From: UBA6059 sp040222235 | GTDB taxonomy: Bacteria > Bacteroidota > Bacteroidia > Cytophagales > Cyclobacteriaceae | Length of the DNA stretch: 64,000 bases | Assembly: GCA_040222235.1 (NCBI GenBank) | Contig: JAVKDO010000044.1 | Coordinates: 22,439 to 86,438 of the forward strand | Direction: 5' to 3' | Notes under the pieces: generated by a model | What the model saw: only the letters and a program-made list of their open reading frames with translations | Databases searched by the model: none | Told to the model about the DNA's origin: nothing | Shown: positions 51,704 through 61,185 of the stretch, in pieces | Layout of the letters: each line of letters starts with the position of its first letter | Position numbering within the stretch: the first letter of the stretch is position 1 | Translations under genes and position numbers: made by a program

Positions 51704-54700
51704 ATGCTGATGGAGAAACGTTTACCCAAAAAACTGCTCAATGTACTTTTAACTTCGAGCCTACTGTTGATCAATTTGACCTCATTTGCACAGTCGACCA
51801 TCACAGGTCGTGTGACATCAACAGAAGACAATGAAGGATTGCCAGGAGCTACAGTACTGGTCAAAGGTACTTCTTCAGGAACTATCACCGATTATGAAGG
51901 AAGGTTTACGATAGTAGCAAGTGCAGAGGACATGCTTGTTATCACCTATGTAGGTTTTCTCACACGAGAGGTGCTGGTAGGAGCCTCCAGTAACCTGGAT
52001 ATTAGCCTGGAGCCTGATATAGAAACCCTGGACGAGATCGTAGTGATAGGCTATGGTACCCAAAAGAAAAGCGACATTACAGGATCTGTCTCCTCTGTGA
52101 GGAAAGCGGACATGAACCCTGGACCTGTCGTATCCGTCAATAACTTACTACAGAGTACAGCACCTGGCGTGGTGCTGACTCAGTCCAGTGCCCAGCCGGG
52201 AGGCAACTTTGATGTGAAAATCCGCGGCGCGTCTTCGGTGCTGGGAAACAGCGGGCCGCTCTATGTCATTGATGGCTTTCCTGTCACCAGTGACAATGTG
52301 CAGCCCGAATCTTCATCGCGGCATAGAACATCCCCGCCAAGAAATCCACTCAATGGTATCAGTCCTCAGGATGTGGTCTCAATAGAGATACTAAAAGATG
52401 CCTCTGCTACAGCCATTTACGGAGCGCGGGGTGCCAATGGTGTGGTATTGATTACAACAAAGCGGGGCACCTCAAAGCGGCCGACTATTGATTACAGCAC
52501 TTCTTTTAGCATTCAGGAGCTGGACCGGGAATACGATATGCTTAATGCCAGCGAGTTTGCCCTGGTAACGAATGAGGTTTTTTTGGCGAAGAACCCAGGA
52601 GAGGATCCGATCTTCTCGTCCGCCCAGATCAACAATGCAGGTGAGGGCACCAACTGGATAGATCAGGTGACCAGGACAGGTACAATACACCAGCAGCAGT
52701 TGGGAGCATCTGGTGGGACTAATAATATTAAGTACTACATTTCGGGCAACTACTACAAGCACAATGGAATTGTAGATATATCTGCACTGGAGCGTATTGG
52801 CGGCAAAGCCAATCTCGACTATAGCAAGGGGCGGTTAAATGTGGGCTTGAGTCTATTAGCTTCTCGTACTAACGACAGCCAGGTTCCATTTGGTGCTAAC
52901 TCCAATGCGCCAGAGTTTGGAGGGCTTTTTGATAACACCAGAAACTGGTCGCCACTACTGGATGTAAGAGATGCCAATGGCAACTTCACGCTGCATCCAG
53001 TGCGGACACTCATACCCAACCCTGTTTCACTTTTGGAGATTAGCGACGAGATCAAAACCAACAGGTTGCTGGGTACCGCATTTATAGATTATGAGCTGGC
53101 ACCCGGGCTCAAGGCCAAACTACGTGTAGGACGAGACCAGTCCAGTTCAGAGCGCGAAGCATTGATCCCGCTTAGTACGGTCAGGGGAGAGCAGGCCAAT
53201 GGTGAAGGCGAGGTTGGCGAGGTAGACTCCTGGAGTACCCTATCGGAATTTACCATGACTTATCAGAAAACAGTCAATGAGACAAGTGATTTGACGCTAT
53301 TGGCAGGAACCACTTTTCAACAGTTTGATTCCGAAGGGTCTTCGAGCCTATTTGTCAATTTTGCAGATCAGACTACCAATTTTGATGAAATCACTAATGC
53401 CGATACGCTCAACGTGGTGCCCTTCAAAGAGCGGTCGAGGCTTCTCTCTTATTTGGCAAGGGCTAATTACAGTATCAACGACAAATACCTTGTTACCTTC
53501 AGTTTCAGGGCCGATGGATCTACCAAGTTTGGGCCTAACAACAAATGGGGGTACTTCCCCTCCGGTGCGCTCGCTTGGAAAATCCATAATGAGGACTTTT
53601 TCCAGTCTTCGTTTTTAGAAGAACTTAAGCTCAGGGCCAGCTACGGCCAGATTGGCAACCAGGCAATCGGTAACAAGCGATCTCAGTCACTTTATAATCT
53701 TACTAGAAGAACAGTCATCGGCGACTCACCCGTCCAAGGGTTAGCAGCCTTACGTCCTGACAACCCTGATCTCAGATGGGAAACCACCGCACAGTTCAAT
53801 GTGGGACTTGACTTTTCTATGCTGGAGGGCAGAATCTACGGCTCCATTGATGCTTATGAGAAGATCACGACGGACGTACTACTAGATTTCGAATTGCCGG
53901 GTACGGCAGGGTTCGATGTGGTAACGGTCAATGCCGGAAGCATTCAAAACCGTGGATTAGAGTTGGCATTGACCTCTCGTAATCTACTTGGGGCTTTTAA
54001 GTGGACTACTTCTTTCAATTTTGCATTGAATGAAAACCAATGGCGCGATAGGTCAGGCTTCTATCCCGAAGGGGAGCAGATAGCAGAAGAGAATGGCCCA
54101 TTGGGAGGTATATATGGCTACAACGTACTCGGACTTTTCCAAAGCCAGGATGACATAGAGAATAATCCTGACCAGTCTGCAGTGGCAATCGCTCAACCTG
54201 GCACATTTAGATATGAAGACAGCAACGGAGATGGCGTGATCACTCCGGAGGACAGGGTGCTGCTGGGCAATGTTGATCCTGATTTTACTTTTGGATTAAA
54301 CAATACTTTCAGCTACAAGGACTTTGACCTCAACTTCTTTTTCCAGGGGGCGATTGGGCGAGAGCAGCTCAATTTCACACGAGCTTACTTGGAAGATGTC
54401 GATGACATCACGGAGGGCTTCAACAAGTCGGCTGCTGTACTGGACCGCTGGACACCCGACAACCCAGATGGCACGGTACCAGGTGCAGATGGTATCTTAG
54501 GCGGCTTTCGCAACAATAACATTTACATTGAAGATGCATCCTTTGTTCGTCTAAGAAATCTCACGCTGGGCTACACTTTTAGTGGGATCAAGTGGATGTC
54601 CAGCTTCAGGGTCTATGCTGACGCACAGAACCTGATCACCATCACGCCATTTGAGGGTATTGACCCTGAGACGGACGTGAGGAGTCAGTACCCCAATGCC

Positions 54701-54736
54701 AAAACATATACACTTGGTTTAACAGCAACCTTTTAA
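51704..54736 (+). CDS. SusC/RagA-family TonB-dependent transporter
   Basis: 1010 residues. A signal peptide (MLMEKRLPKKLLNVLLTSSLLLINLTSFAQ) is followed by a carboxypeptidase-like domain (ITGRVTSTEDNEGLPGATVLVKGTSSGTITDYEGRFTI), the SusC plug (DEIVVIGYGTQKKSDITGSVSSV, VIDGFPV, ATAIYGARGANGVVLITTKRG) and a beta-barrel ending in YTLGLTATF, with aromatic terminal Phe. SusC imports oligosaccharides with the SusD lid. It is the first large gene of the SusCD operon. The alternative start at 51710 differs by two residues. Confidence 0.96.
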   Translation: MLMEKRLPKKLLNVLLTSSLLLINLTSFAQSTITGRVTSTEDNEGLPGATVLVKGTSSGTITDYEGRFTIVASAEDMLVITYVGFLTREVLVGASSNLDISLEPDIETLDEIVVIGYGTQKKSDITGSVSSVRKADMNPGPVVSVNNLLQSTAPGVVLTQSSAQPGGNFDVKIRGASSVLGNSGPLYVIDGFPVTSDNVQPESSSRHRTSPPRNPLNGISPQDVVSIEILKDASATAIYGARGANGVVLITTKRGTSKRPTIDYSTSFSIQELDREYDMLNASEFALVTNEVFLAKNPGEDPIFSSAQINNAGEGTNWIDQVTRTGTIHQQQLGASGGTNNIKYYISGNYYKHNGIVDISALERIGGKANLDYSKGRLNVGLSLLASRTNDSQVPFGANSNAPEFGGLFDNTRNWSPLLDVRDANGNFTLHPVRTLIPNPVSLLEISDEIKTNRLLGTAFIDYELAPGLKAKLRVGRDQSSSEREALIPLSTVRGEQANGEGEVGEVDSWSTLSEFTMTYQKTVNETSDLTLLAGTTFQQFDSEGSSSLFVNFADQTTNFDEITNADTLNVVPFKERSRLLSYLARANYSINDKYLVTFSFRADGSTKFGPNNKWGYFPSGALAWKIHNEDFFQSSFLEELKLRASYGQIGNQAIGNKRSQSLYNLTRRTVIGDSPVQGLAALRPDNPDLRWETTAQFNVGLDFSMLEGRIYGSIDAYEKITTDVLLDFELPGTAGFDVVTVNAGSIQNRGLELALTSRNLLGAFKWTTSFNFALNENQWRDRSGFYPEGEQIAEENGPLGGIYGYNVLGLFQSQDDIENNPDQSAVAIAQPGTFRYEDSNGDGVITPEDRVLLGNVDPDFTFGLNNTFSYKDFDLNFFFQGAIGREQLNFTRAYLEDVDDITEGFNKSAAVLDRWTPDNPDGTVPGADGILGGFRNNNIYIEDASFVRLRNLTLGYTFSGIKWMSSFRVYADAQNLITITPFEGIDPETDVRSQYPNAKTYTLGLTATF

Positions 54737-54747
54737 TCCGTATTAAG

Positions 54748-56235
54748 ATGAACAAAGATAGAATCACTGGTAGAGCAATAATTTTTGGGTTATTGATGAG
54801 CTTGATTGGCTTCACCCAATGCGAGGATGCCTTGGAGGAGGAGGTATTTGTGGATATCGCTTCTAACAATTTCTTTCAAAACGATGCAGATGCCATAACG
54901 GCGGTGAATGCCGTATACGCGAAATTAAGGGCGGATGGCCCTGTTACCGGAAACGATGGTGATCAGACACAACAGGGCTGGGGTGGGTTTGGTTATGGAG
55001 AGGCTACCATATTCAATTACCAGCAGGTACAGACCGACGAGATGACCGTCCGATGGGCCAATTTTAGCCAGTTTGTTAACTTTACGTTAACGCCCTCTAG
55101 TTACGGCAACTTTGGTTCTGTATTTCGCGATATGTTTGAGGGCATCTTTATCGCTAATAATGTCCTTGCTAATATTGAGAACAATGGCAACATCAGCGAA
55201 GTGGTTAGAGACAGGGTTAGTGGTGAAGCGCTATTTGGCAGGGCATTGTTCTACAGCACCGCACTGAGCCTGTTTGGCAATATACCGTTGATCACTGAGC
55301 CGCAAAGCGACCCGCTTAACCTGCCAGTGCAAGCCCTGCCTTCTGAGATCGCTCAATTGGTCATAGATGACTTCACTGAAGCAGCGGGCTTACTGCCGGT
55401 CAGCTATGGCGGTGAAGACTATGGGCGCTTTACCAAAGGAGCGGCTTATGCACAGCTGGCACGGTTCCAACTCAATCAAAAGAACTGGAGTGAGGCGATC
55501 AACGCTGCTCGTGAAGTGATGTCCATGGGTTACAGCTTATCCGTAGAATATGCAGACATCTTTAGTATTGACAACCAGAGTAATCCTGAGATCATACTTG
55601 TCATCCCATGCATCGCTCAACTGGGCATAGGCAACACCATGATCGCGCATACGTCAGAGCCAGATTTCAAGGGTGGCTGGGGAGGCCACTTGGCAAGAAA
55701 TGAGTTTTACGACACCTTTGACCCTAATGATATCAGGAGAACTCATTTAATCCAAGAGTACGAAAGTGTGACGGGCACGATGGAGCGTGTCGATGATGGT
55801 GCCATGATCATTAAATATGAGCCTGACCCCAATCGCACAGGGCCTTGGGCAGGAAACGACATAGTCCTTCACAGGCTTGGTGAGATTTACCTGACACTTG
55901 CAGAGGCACTTAATGAGGAAAATGGCCCGAATCAGGAGTCGATTGATTTAATCAATGCGTTGCGAGATCGAGCATTCGACAATGATCCATCAAAGCGAAT
56001 AGCATTATCTGATTTTGACTCCAGAGATGCCCTACGAGACTATATACTTCAAGAGCGCAGCTGGGAGCTGTTTGCGGAAAACTATCGCCGCGATGACCTG
56101 CTCAGGCACGACAAGTACATACAGCGAGCGGTAGATAGGGGCATAGCCACCGCACAGCCATTCCACGTACTATATCCGATACCACAGTTTGAGGTGGACA
56201 GAAACCCCAACCTGGTACAGAATGCTGGATATTAG
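54748..56235 (+). CDS. SusD/RagB-family glycan-binding lipoprotein
   Basis: 495 residues. A lipoprotein signal ends at the lipobox near IGFTQC (mature Cys followed by EDALEEE). SusD helical features follow: NDADAITAVNAVYAKLR, EVVRDRVSGEALFGRALFYSTALSLFGNIPLITEP, FTKGAAYAQLARFQLNQKNWSEAINAARE, and RLGEIYLTLAEALNEENGPNQESIDLINALRDRA. It forms the lid over the SusC barrel and binds the polysaccharide on the surface. It starts 11 nt after susC. The C-terminus YPIPQFEVDRNPNLVQNAGY is the usual SusD end. Confidence 0.96.
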   Translation: MNKDRITGRAIIFGLLMSLIGFTQCEDALEEEVFVDIASNNFFQNDADAITAVNAVYAKLRADGPVTGNDGDQTQQGWGGFGYGEATIFNYQQVQTDEMTVRWANFSQFVNFTLTPSSYGNFGSVFRDMFEGIFIANNVLANIENNGNISEVVRDRVSGEALFGRALFYSTALSLFGNIPLITEPQSDPLNLPVQALPSEIAQLVIDDFTEAAGLLPVSYGGEDYGRFTKGAAYAQLARFQLNQKNWSEAINAAREVMSMGYSLSVEYADIFSIDNQSNPEIILVIPCIAQLGIGNTMIAHTSEPDFKGGWGGHLARNEFYDTFDPNDIRRTHLIQEYESVTGTMERVDDGAMIIKYEPDPNRTGPWAGNDIVLHRLGEIYLTLAEALNEENGPNQESIDLINALRDRAFDNDPSKRIALSDFDSRDALRDYILQERSWELFAENYRRDDLLRHDKYIQRAVDRGIATAQPFHVLYPIPQFEVDRNPNLVQNAGY

Positions 56236-56315
56236 AGCCAATTTCGGTGAGACGGTCAGTTTGGGACAGTAGTGTTGATGAAAGATCAATTTTTGGAATG
56301 GTGAAAATTTACGAG

Positions 56316-58067
56316 ATGAGGACAATGATCAACAGCGTGTCCAGGCAAATTCAGCTCTGCTACGTTCTCATCTTTCAACTCTTCTCTTTCAGCCTTGCTG
56401 CCCAGGACTTCTATAAGGGCGTTGACTTGTCCTATGTCAACGAACTGGAAGCTTGCGGTGCAACCTACACCGATGCGGCGGGTGAACCCGGAGAGCCTTA
56501 CCATATACTGGCCTCAGCAGGCTCAAACGTCGTAAGACTCAGGCTCTGGCACGATCCTGCCTGGACCAGCTTCAGCAATCTGGAGGATGTCAGGGTCTCT
56601 ATTGCCAAAGCAAAAGCAGCAGGTATGTCGGTGATGCTGGATTTTCACTATTCTGACTTTTGGGCTGACCCTGGTCGACAGTGGCGGCCAGCAGCTTGGG
56701 AAAGCATTGAGAGCGATGAGGTACTAGCCGATTCTGTGTATCAGTATACGACCAATGTATTGATTCATCTTCATGAGTTGAACCTGCTGCCTGAGATGGT
56801 GCAGATTGGTAATGAGACCAATGGCAATATTTTATTGACTAGGGGAGAAGCAGCCATCGATGGCTCAGGTGATGCTCGCCTCTATCCGGTCGACTGGTCG
56901 AGGCAAGTTGACCTGCTGCAGCACGGGGTAGATGCGGTCAAAGATCTAAATCAATCATTGGGTACGGATGTGAAAACGATCCTTCATGTGGCAGGGCCTC
57001 ACAATGCTACCTATTGGTTTGAAGAGGCGACTTCAGCAGGACTGAGTGATTTTGATATCATCGGCCTATCGTACTACCCACAGTGGCATGAGATGGGGGT
57101 GAGGGCACTTGGCGAGACAGTCGCTCTACTAAAAGGTCGTTTCAACAAAGAGGTGATGATTGTCGAGACGGGCTATCCGTGGACGACTGACAGCAGTGGG
57201 GATAATGCCAACAACGTACTCGGCTTTGGCAGTCGGCTCTTTACCTACTCCAGCACATTCTCGATAGAGACGCAACGGGACTTCCTCACGGAGCTCACCT
57301 GGCTGGTCAAAGACAATGGTGGCCTGGGAGTAGTCTACTGGGAGCCTGCCTGGGTAGCGACAGATTGTGCCACCTATTGGGGTACCGGATCGCATTGGGA
57401 CAATGCTACGCTGTTTGATTTCGAAGGGCGGCTACATGGTGGGTCTGACTTCCTCTCATATGACTACAGCGTCATGCCTGAGGCGTTGAGTGACCAGGAA
57501 GTGACGTTCATGGTCGATATGACCGGAGTAGAGGTAGACAATGGTGTATTCGTGACCGGAGATTTTACAGGAATTACATGGAGTCTTTTGCCCATGAGCT
57601 TATCAGCAAATAATCTATATCTGTTGGAAACTACAATCCCCGGCAGGACGACCGGTGCTTATATCTACTATAACAATGACTTGTGGTCCGACCCATACAG
57701 AGAGCAGGTGCCCGCGCTGTGCGCCGATGTATGGGATACGCATCGTGAGTACCGTGTAAAAGGCGATAGTGCGACTTTTCATTTTGCCTGGGGCAGCTGC
57801 GATCAAGTTCCAATTGAAATTGCACTAGGACTGGACACCACATCACCAGTGGTTGTTTTTCCCACATTTGTTCAAAACACACTCAGGGTGAAGTCAGCTA
57901 GTCCAATTAGGAGATATGAAATTGTTGATATGAATGGGCGAACTGCCTTTTCGATGAAAAACACTGACAATAGTATTGAAGTAGATCATGTATCGCCAGG
58001 CCTGTATATCTTAAAAGTATGGGGCGATGATGGCCTAGTTCAAATAACAAGATTTATTAAAATGTGA
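56316..58067 (+). CDS. GH53 endo-beta-1,4-galactanase with C-terminal T9SS sorting domain
   Basis: The ATG at 56316 (MRTMINSVSRQIQLCYVLIFQLFSFSLAAQ) gives 583 residues and a signal peptide; the GTG at 56247 and ATG at 56298 are alternatives. GH53 spans about 32-385 with VVRLRLWHDPAW, the acid/base E167 in QIGNETNGN and nucleophile E284 in MIVETGYPW. An accessory beta domain follows (VTFMVDMTGVEVDNGVFVTGDF) and a C-terminal type A sorting domain (VVFPTFVQNTLRVKSASPIRRYEIVDMNGR ... LYILKVWGDDGLVQITRFIKM). GH53 cleaves beta-1,4-galactan. The T9SS tail predicts secretion to the surface or medium. Confidence 0.92.
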   Translation: MRTMINSVSRQIQLCYVLIFQLFSFSLAAQDFYKGVDLSYVNELEACGATYTDAAGEPGEPYHILASAGSNVVRLRLWHDPAWTSFSNLEDVRVSIAKAKAAGMSVMLDFHYSDFWADPGRQWRPAAWESIESDEVLADSVYQYTTNVLIHLHELNLLPEMVQIGNETNGNILLTRGEAAIDGSGDARLYPVDWSRQVDLLQHGVDAVKDLNQSLGTDVKTILHVAGPHNATYWFEEATSAGLSDFDIIGLSYYPQWHEMGVRALGETVALLKGRFNKEVMIVETGYPWTTDSSGDNANNVLGFGSRLFTYSSTFSIETQRDFLTELTWLVKDNGGLGVVYWEPAWVATDCATYWGTGSHWDNATLFDFEGRLHGGSDFLSYDYSVMPEALSDQEVTFMVDMTGVEVDNGVFVTGDFTGITWSLLPMSLSANNLYLLETTIPGRTTGAYIYYNNDLWSDPYREQVPALCADVWDTHREYRVKGDSATFHFAWGSCDQVPIEIALGLDTTSPVVVFPTFVQNTLRVKSASPIRRYEIVDMNGRTAFSMKNTDNSIEVDHVSPGLYILKVWGDDGLVQITRFIKM

Positions 58068-59699
58068 ATGAAGCTAAGTATGATGAGGCCGTGGCTCGTA
58101 TGTATTTTTTTTATTCAAGCAGGCTGTTCCATGTCGGTAGAAAAAAATGAGGCCCAGCAGCGACCCAATATCTTGTTTATCCTGGCTGATGACTTGGGTG
58201 CCCACGACTTGGGTTTTGCTGGAAGTGAATACTACGAAACCCCTAATCTGGATGGCCTGGCCAATAGAGCTTTCGTTTTCACTAATGGGTATGCTGCAAG
58301 TCGTGTTTGTAGTCCTTCCAGGGCGAGCATTATGACGGGCAAGTTTACAGCTCGACATGGTATTACAGATTGGATTGGAGCCTATTCAGGAGAAGATTGG
58401 AGAAAGCACTCTAGAAATTCCAAACTTTTACCTGCCAGCTATTTACCAGAACTTCCTGCCAGTGAAATTACGATAGCGGAAGCTCTGCGAACCAGTGGTT
58501 ATAAGACATTCTTTGCAGGAAAATGGCACCTTGGCGGTCAGGGGTCTTATCCGGAGGACCATGGTTTTAACATCAATGTAGGTGGATGGGAAAAGGGCAG
58601 CCCCATAGGAGGTTTTTTCTCGCCTTGGACTAACCCCAAATTGGAGAATCAAACTGAAGGTGAGAATCTAACCCTCAGGCTAGCCAGGGAAACATCTAAT
58701 TTTATTAAGGAAAACAATGACACTCCATTCTTTGCCTTTTTATCTTTCTATGCAGTTCATGCTCCGATTCAGACCACTCAGGAAAAGTGGAGGAAATATC
58801 GAGATAAAGCCGTTATAGCAGGAACGGCTGACTCGGCCTACGTCATGGAAAGTAACTTACCCATTAGAGTTGTGCAAGACAATCCAATGTATGCTGGTTT
58901 GTTGGAAACCATGGACCAAGCCGTGGGGAACGTATTGAAGCAACTGGAAGTACTCGGCTTGGAAAAAAATACCATCGTGATATTCACGTCAGATAATGGG
59001 GGGGTTGCCTCTGGCGATGCGTATTCCACCTCCAACTTGCCCTTGAGGGGAGGGAAAGGATATCAATGGGAAGGAGGACTGAGGGAGCCTTTTTTGATTC
59101 ATGTTCCTTGGTTGAGCAACGCACAAAGAGAGATTCAACATCCTGTAATCAACACGGATTTTTACCCGACAATACTTGAATTGGCAGGACTTGACCTTCT
59201 TCCAGACCAGCATATTGATGGAACAAGCCTCAAAAGTATTTTGGAAGGAGGAGAATTAGGCACCAGACCCCTCTTCTGGCATTATCCACATTATGGCAAC
59301 CAAGGAGGGGATCCAAGTTCAATTATTTTGAAAAGCGGATGGAAATTAATCCACTACTGGGAGGATGGTACAAACGAACTGTATCATCTACTAAGCGATC
59401 CTGCCGAGGAAATGGATGTTTCGATGAATAACCCCCGAAAAACAAAAAATCTGTTTACCGAATTAGAGAGTTGGTTGATCGACGTTGATGCATTGAGGCC
59501 CACTATTGATCCAAATTACGATGAAAAATTGGCGTTGGAATCAAGGAAGAAAACGGAGAACGAATGGCTACCCGAACTTGAAGTTAGGCGACAGGAATAT
59601 CTATCTGATGATTTTTCGCCCAATGATAGTTGGTGGGGGAGTAAGCTAGGGCAACAATTAAGCGATGGTCTCGGAGAATTCAGAAAGCACAACCCATAA
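58068..59699 (+). CDS. formylglycine-dependent sulfatase, first copy (lipoprotein)
   Basis: 543 residues. The signal ends near IQAGCSMS (lipobox-like). The N-terminal metal site is NILFILADDLGAHDLGF, the formylglycine cysteine is C81 in SRVCSPSRASIMTGK (CxPSR), and ETMDQAVGNVLKQLEVLGLEKNTIVIFTSDNGG supplies the other Asp/Asn ligands. These arylsulfatase-type S1 enzymes remove sulfate esters from sugars and need a formylglycine-generating or anaerobic maturase enzyme, not found in this window. It begins on the base after the GH53 stop. The neighbours make a sulfated galactan-type substrate likely. Confidence 0.93.
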   Translation: MKLSMMRPWLVCIFFIQAGCSMSVEKNEAQQRPNILFILADDLGAHDLGFAGSEYYETPNLDGLANRAFVFTNGYAASRVCSPSRASIMTGKFTARHGITDWIGAYSGEDWRKHSRNSKLLPASYLPELPASEITIAEALRTSGYKTFFAGKWHLGGQGSYPEDHGFNINVGGWEKGSPIGGFFSPWTNPKLENQTEGENLTLRLARETSNFIKENNDTPFFAFLSFYAVHAPIQTTQEKWRKYRDKAVIAGTADSAYVMESNLPIRVVQDNPMYAGLLETMDQAVGNVLKQLEVLGLEKNTIVIFTSDNGGVASGDAYSTSNLPLRGGKGYQWEGGLREPFLIHVPWLSNAQREIQHPVINTDFYPTILELAGLDLLPDQHIDGTSLKSILEGGELGTRPLFWHYPHYGNQGGDPSSIILKSGWKLIHYWEDGTNELYHLLSDPAEEMDVSMNNPRKTKNLFTELESWLIDVDALRPTIDPNYDEKLALESRKKTENEWLPELEVRRQEYLSDDFSPNDSWWGSKLGQQLSDGLGEFRKHNP

Positions 59700-59709
59700 C
59701 TAGCAGTTA

Positions 59710-60444
59710 ATGGTCAGGAGATTGAGACTAATTTTGATAATGCACCTCTTGCTGGTCGGCAACTGCTCACTGATTTTTTCGCAGGGTCGTGATTTGCCAG
59801 ATCATTTCTGGTCTTTATCAGATGAGCACCCTCAAAGCTGTATTGTTAATGGAAGCATGCAGCGTAAGATACTTTCATTGACATTCGATGATGGCCCATC
59901 TGAAGTTACTGCGCTTGTTTTAGACCTGCTGAATAAGTATCGGACAAAGGCCACTTTCTTTTGGCAGGGAAAAAACCTAATCGAACGGCCTGATTTGGTG
60001 CGACGTGCCATGGCTGAGGGGCATGAACTAGCCAACCACAGTTGGGATCACCCCAATGGCGAATCAATGGATGTCCACAAACTTTGGAAGGAGCAAATAG
60101 AGACGACTAATCTACTTTATGACTCGCTGTTTCAAGTGAAAATCGATTTGTATCGGCCACCGTTTGGTGCCATTACTTCAGATCAGGTGGCTTATTTGGC
60201 TGATCAAGGTATGCTGACCGTACTTTGGTCGCTCTCAACTCTGGATTGGGATACCGAAAGAAATACGGGTACCGAAATCATAGATCGATTTCGAGACCAG
60301 CTACATCCTGGAGCCATTGTACTCTTACACGATGTGGATTTTGACAATACCTCTTCAGAAATGCTAAAAGCACTGGAGGAAATCATTGTATACAGAAAGG
60401 CCGAAGGTTACGAGTTTGTTACCGTATCAGATATTATGAAATGA
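59710..60444 (+). CDS. polysaccharide deacetylase (CE4, NodB-like)
   Basis: 244 residues. After a signal-like start (MVRRLRLILIMHLLLVGNCSLIFSQ) the NodB motifs appear in order: TFDDGPS (D60-D61, base and metal), HELANHSWDHPN (H110 and H114, the HxxxH metal ligands), YRPPFGAI (motif 3), LWSLSTLDWDTE and VLLHDVDF. CE4 enzymes remove acetyl groups from sugars (N- or O-acetyl). It starts 10 nt after the sulfatase stop. The stop overlaps the next start by 4 nt. It suggests an acetyl-bearing substrate in this locus. Confidence 0.9.
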   Translation: MVRRLRLILIMHLLLVGNCSLIFSQGRDLPDHFWSLSDEHPQSCIVNGSMQRKILSLTFDDGPSEVTALVLDLLNKYRTKATFFWQGKNLIERPDLVRRAMAEGHELANHSWDHPNGESMDVHKLWKEQIETTNLLYDSLFQVKIDLYRPPFGAITSDQVAYLADQGMLTVLWSLSTLDWDTERNTGTEIIDRFRDQLHPGAIVLLHDVDFDNTSSEMLKALEEIIVYRKAEGYEFVTVSDIMK

Positions 60445-61181
60445 AAAACCACACTACACAAATGACCTTATTATTCCTCTCTTTTTTCACCGCTGTGCTG
60501 ATGAGCTGCGGAGAAGCTGAGGCCACTGATCCTACACCTGATGAGCCTATCGGAATGGACATGTGCGACCAACTCTACCCTCCACTTGACACAGTGATCA
60601 CTTCGCATACCAACTTTGCCAAAGGCCACTACCCTAAACGTATTCAGCAGTTTCAGCAGGACACCATAGCCCCTGGAGATGTCGTGATGCTTGGCAATAG
60701 CCTCACTGAGCAGGGAGGCAACTGGGGCGCCAAATTAGGAATATCCAGCGTGAAGAATAGGGGCATCTCCGGAGACAATACCGATGGTGTGATGGCCAGG
60801 CTCAACGAACTCTTATGTAACGAACCGTCCACGGTGTTTCTCATGATCGGCACTAATGACCTATGGGTCAATTATAGTGCTGATAAGGTAGCCGGCAACA
60901 TTGATCAGATAGCTACTGCCCTGATGGACGAACTGCCGGAGACACGTGTAATAGTACAAACCATAATGCCGTTAGCAGCAGGCCATGAAAAGCAGGATAA
61001 GTTGATAGCAATCAACAATCTGCTGTTAGGTATGGACGCACGTCCATATGAGCTGGCTGATACGCATACCGCTATGTCCAATGAAGCTGGTGACTTACCT
61101 CAAGAGTATACCACAGATGGAGTTCATCTCACAGTAGCCGGATACTCAAAGTGGGTAGAATTATTAACTGAAAATCTTTAA
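60441..61181 (+). CDS. SGNH/GDSL-type esterase lipoprotein
   Basis: 246 residues. A lipoprotein signal (FLSFFTAVLMSCGEAEATD, lipobox LMSC) precedes an SGNH hydrolase: nucleophile S87 in VVMLGNSLTEQGGNW, GISGDNTDGVMARLNE, VFLMIGTNDLWVNY (N of block III), and TTDGVHLTVAGYSKW (D-x-x-H). SGNH esterases of PULs remove acetyl or other acyl esters from glycans. The start overlaps the CE4 stop, so a two-step deacylation of the same substrate is plausible (inference). Confidence 0.9.
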   Translation: MKNHTTQMTLLFLSFFTAVLMSCGEAEATDPTPDEPIGMDMCDQLYPPLDTVITSHTNFAKGHYPKRIQQFQQDTIAPGDVVMLGNSLTEQGGNWGAKLGISSVKNRGISGDNTDGVMARLNELLCNEPSTVFLMIGTNDLWVNYSADKVAGNIDQIATALMDELPETRVIVQTIMPLAAGHEKQDKLIAINNLLLGMDARPYELADTHTAMSNEAGDLPQEYTTDGVHLTVAGYSKWVELLTENL

Positions 61182-61185
61182 TAGT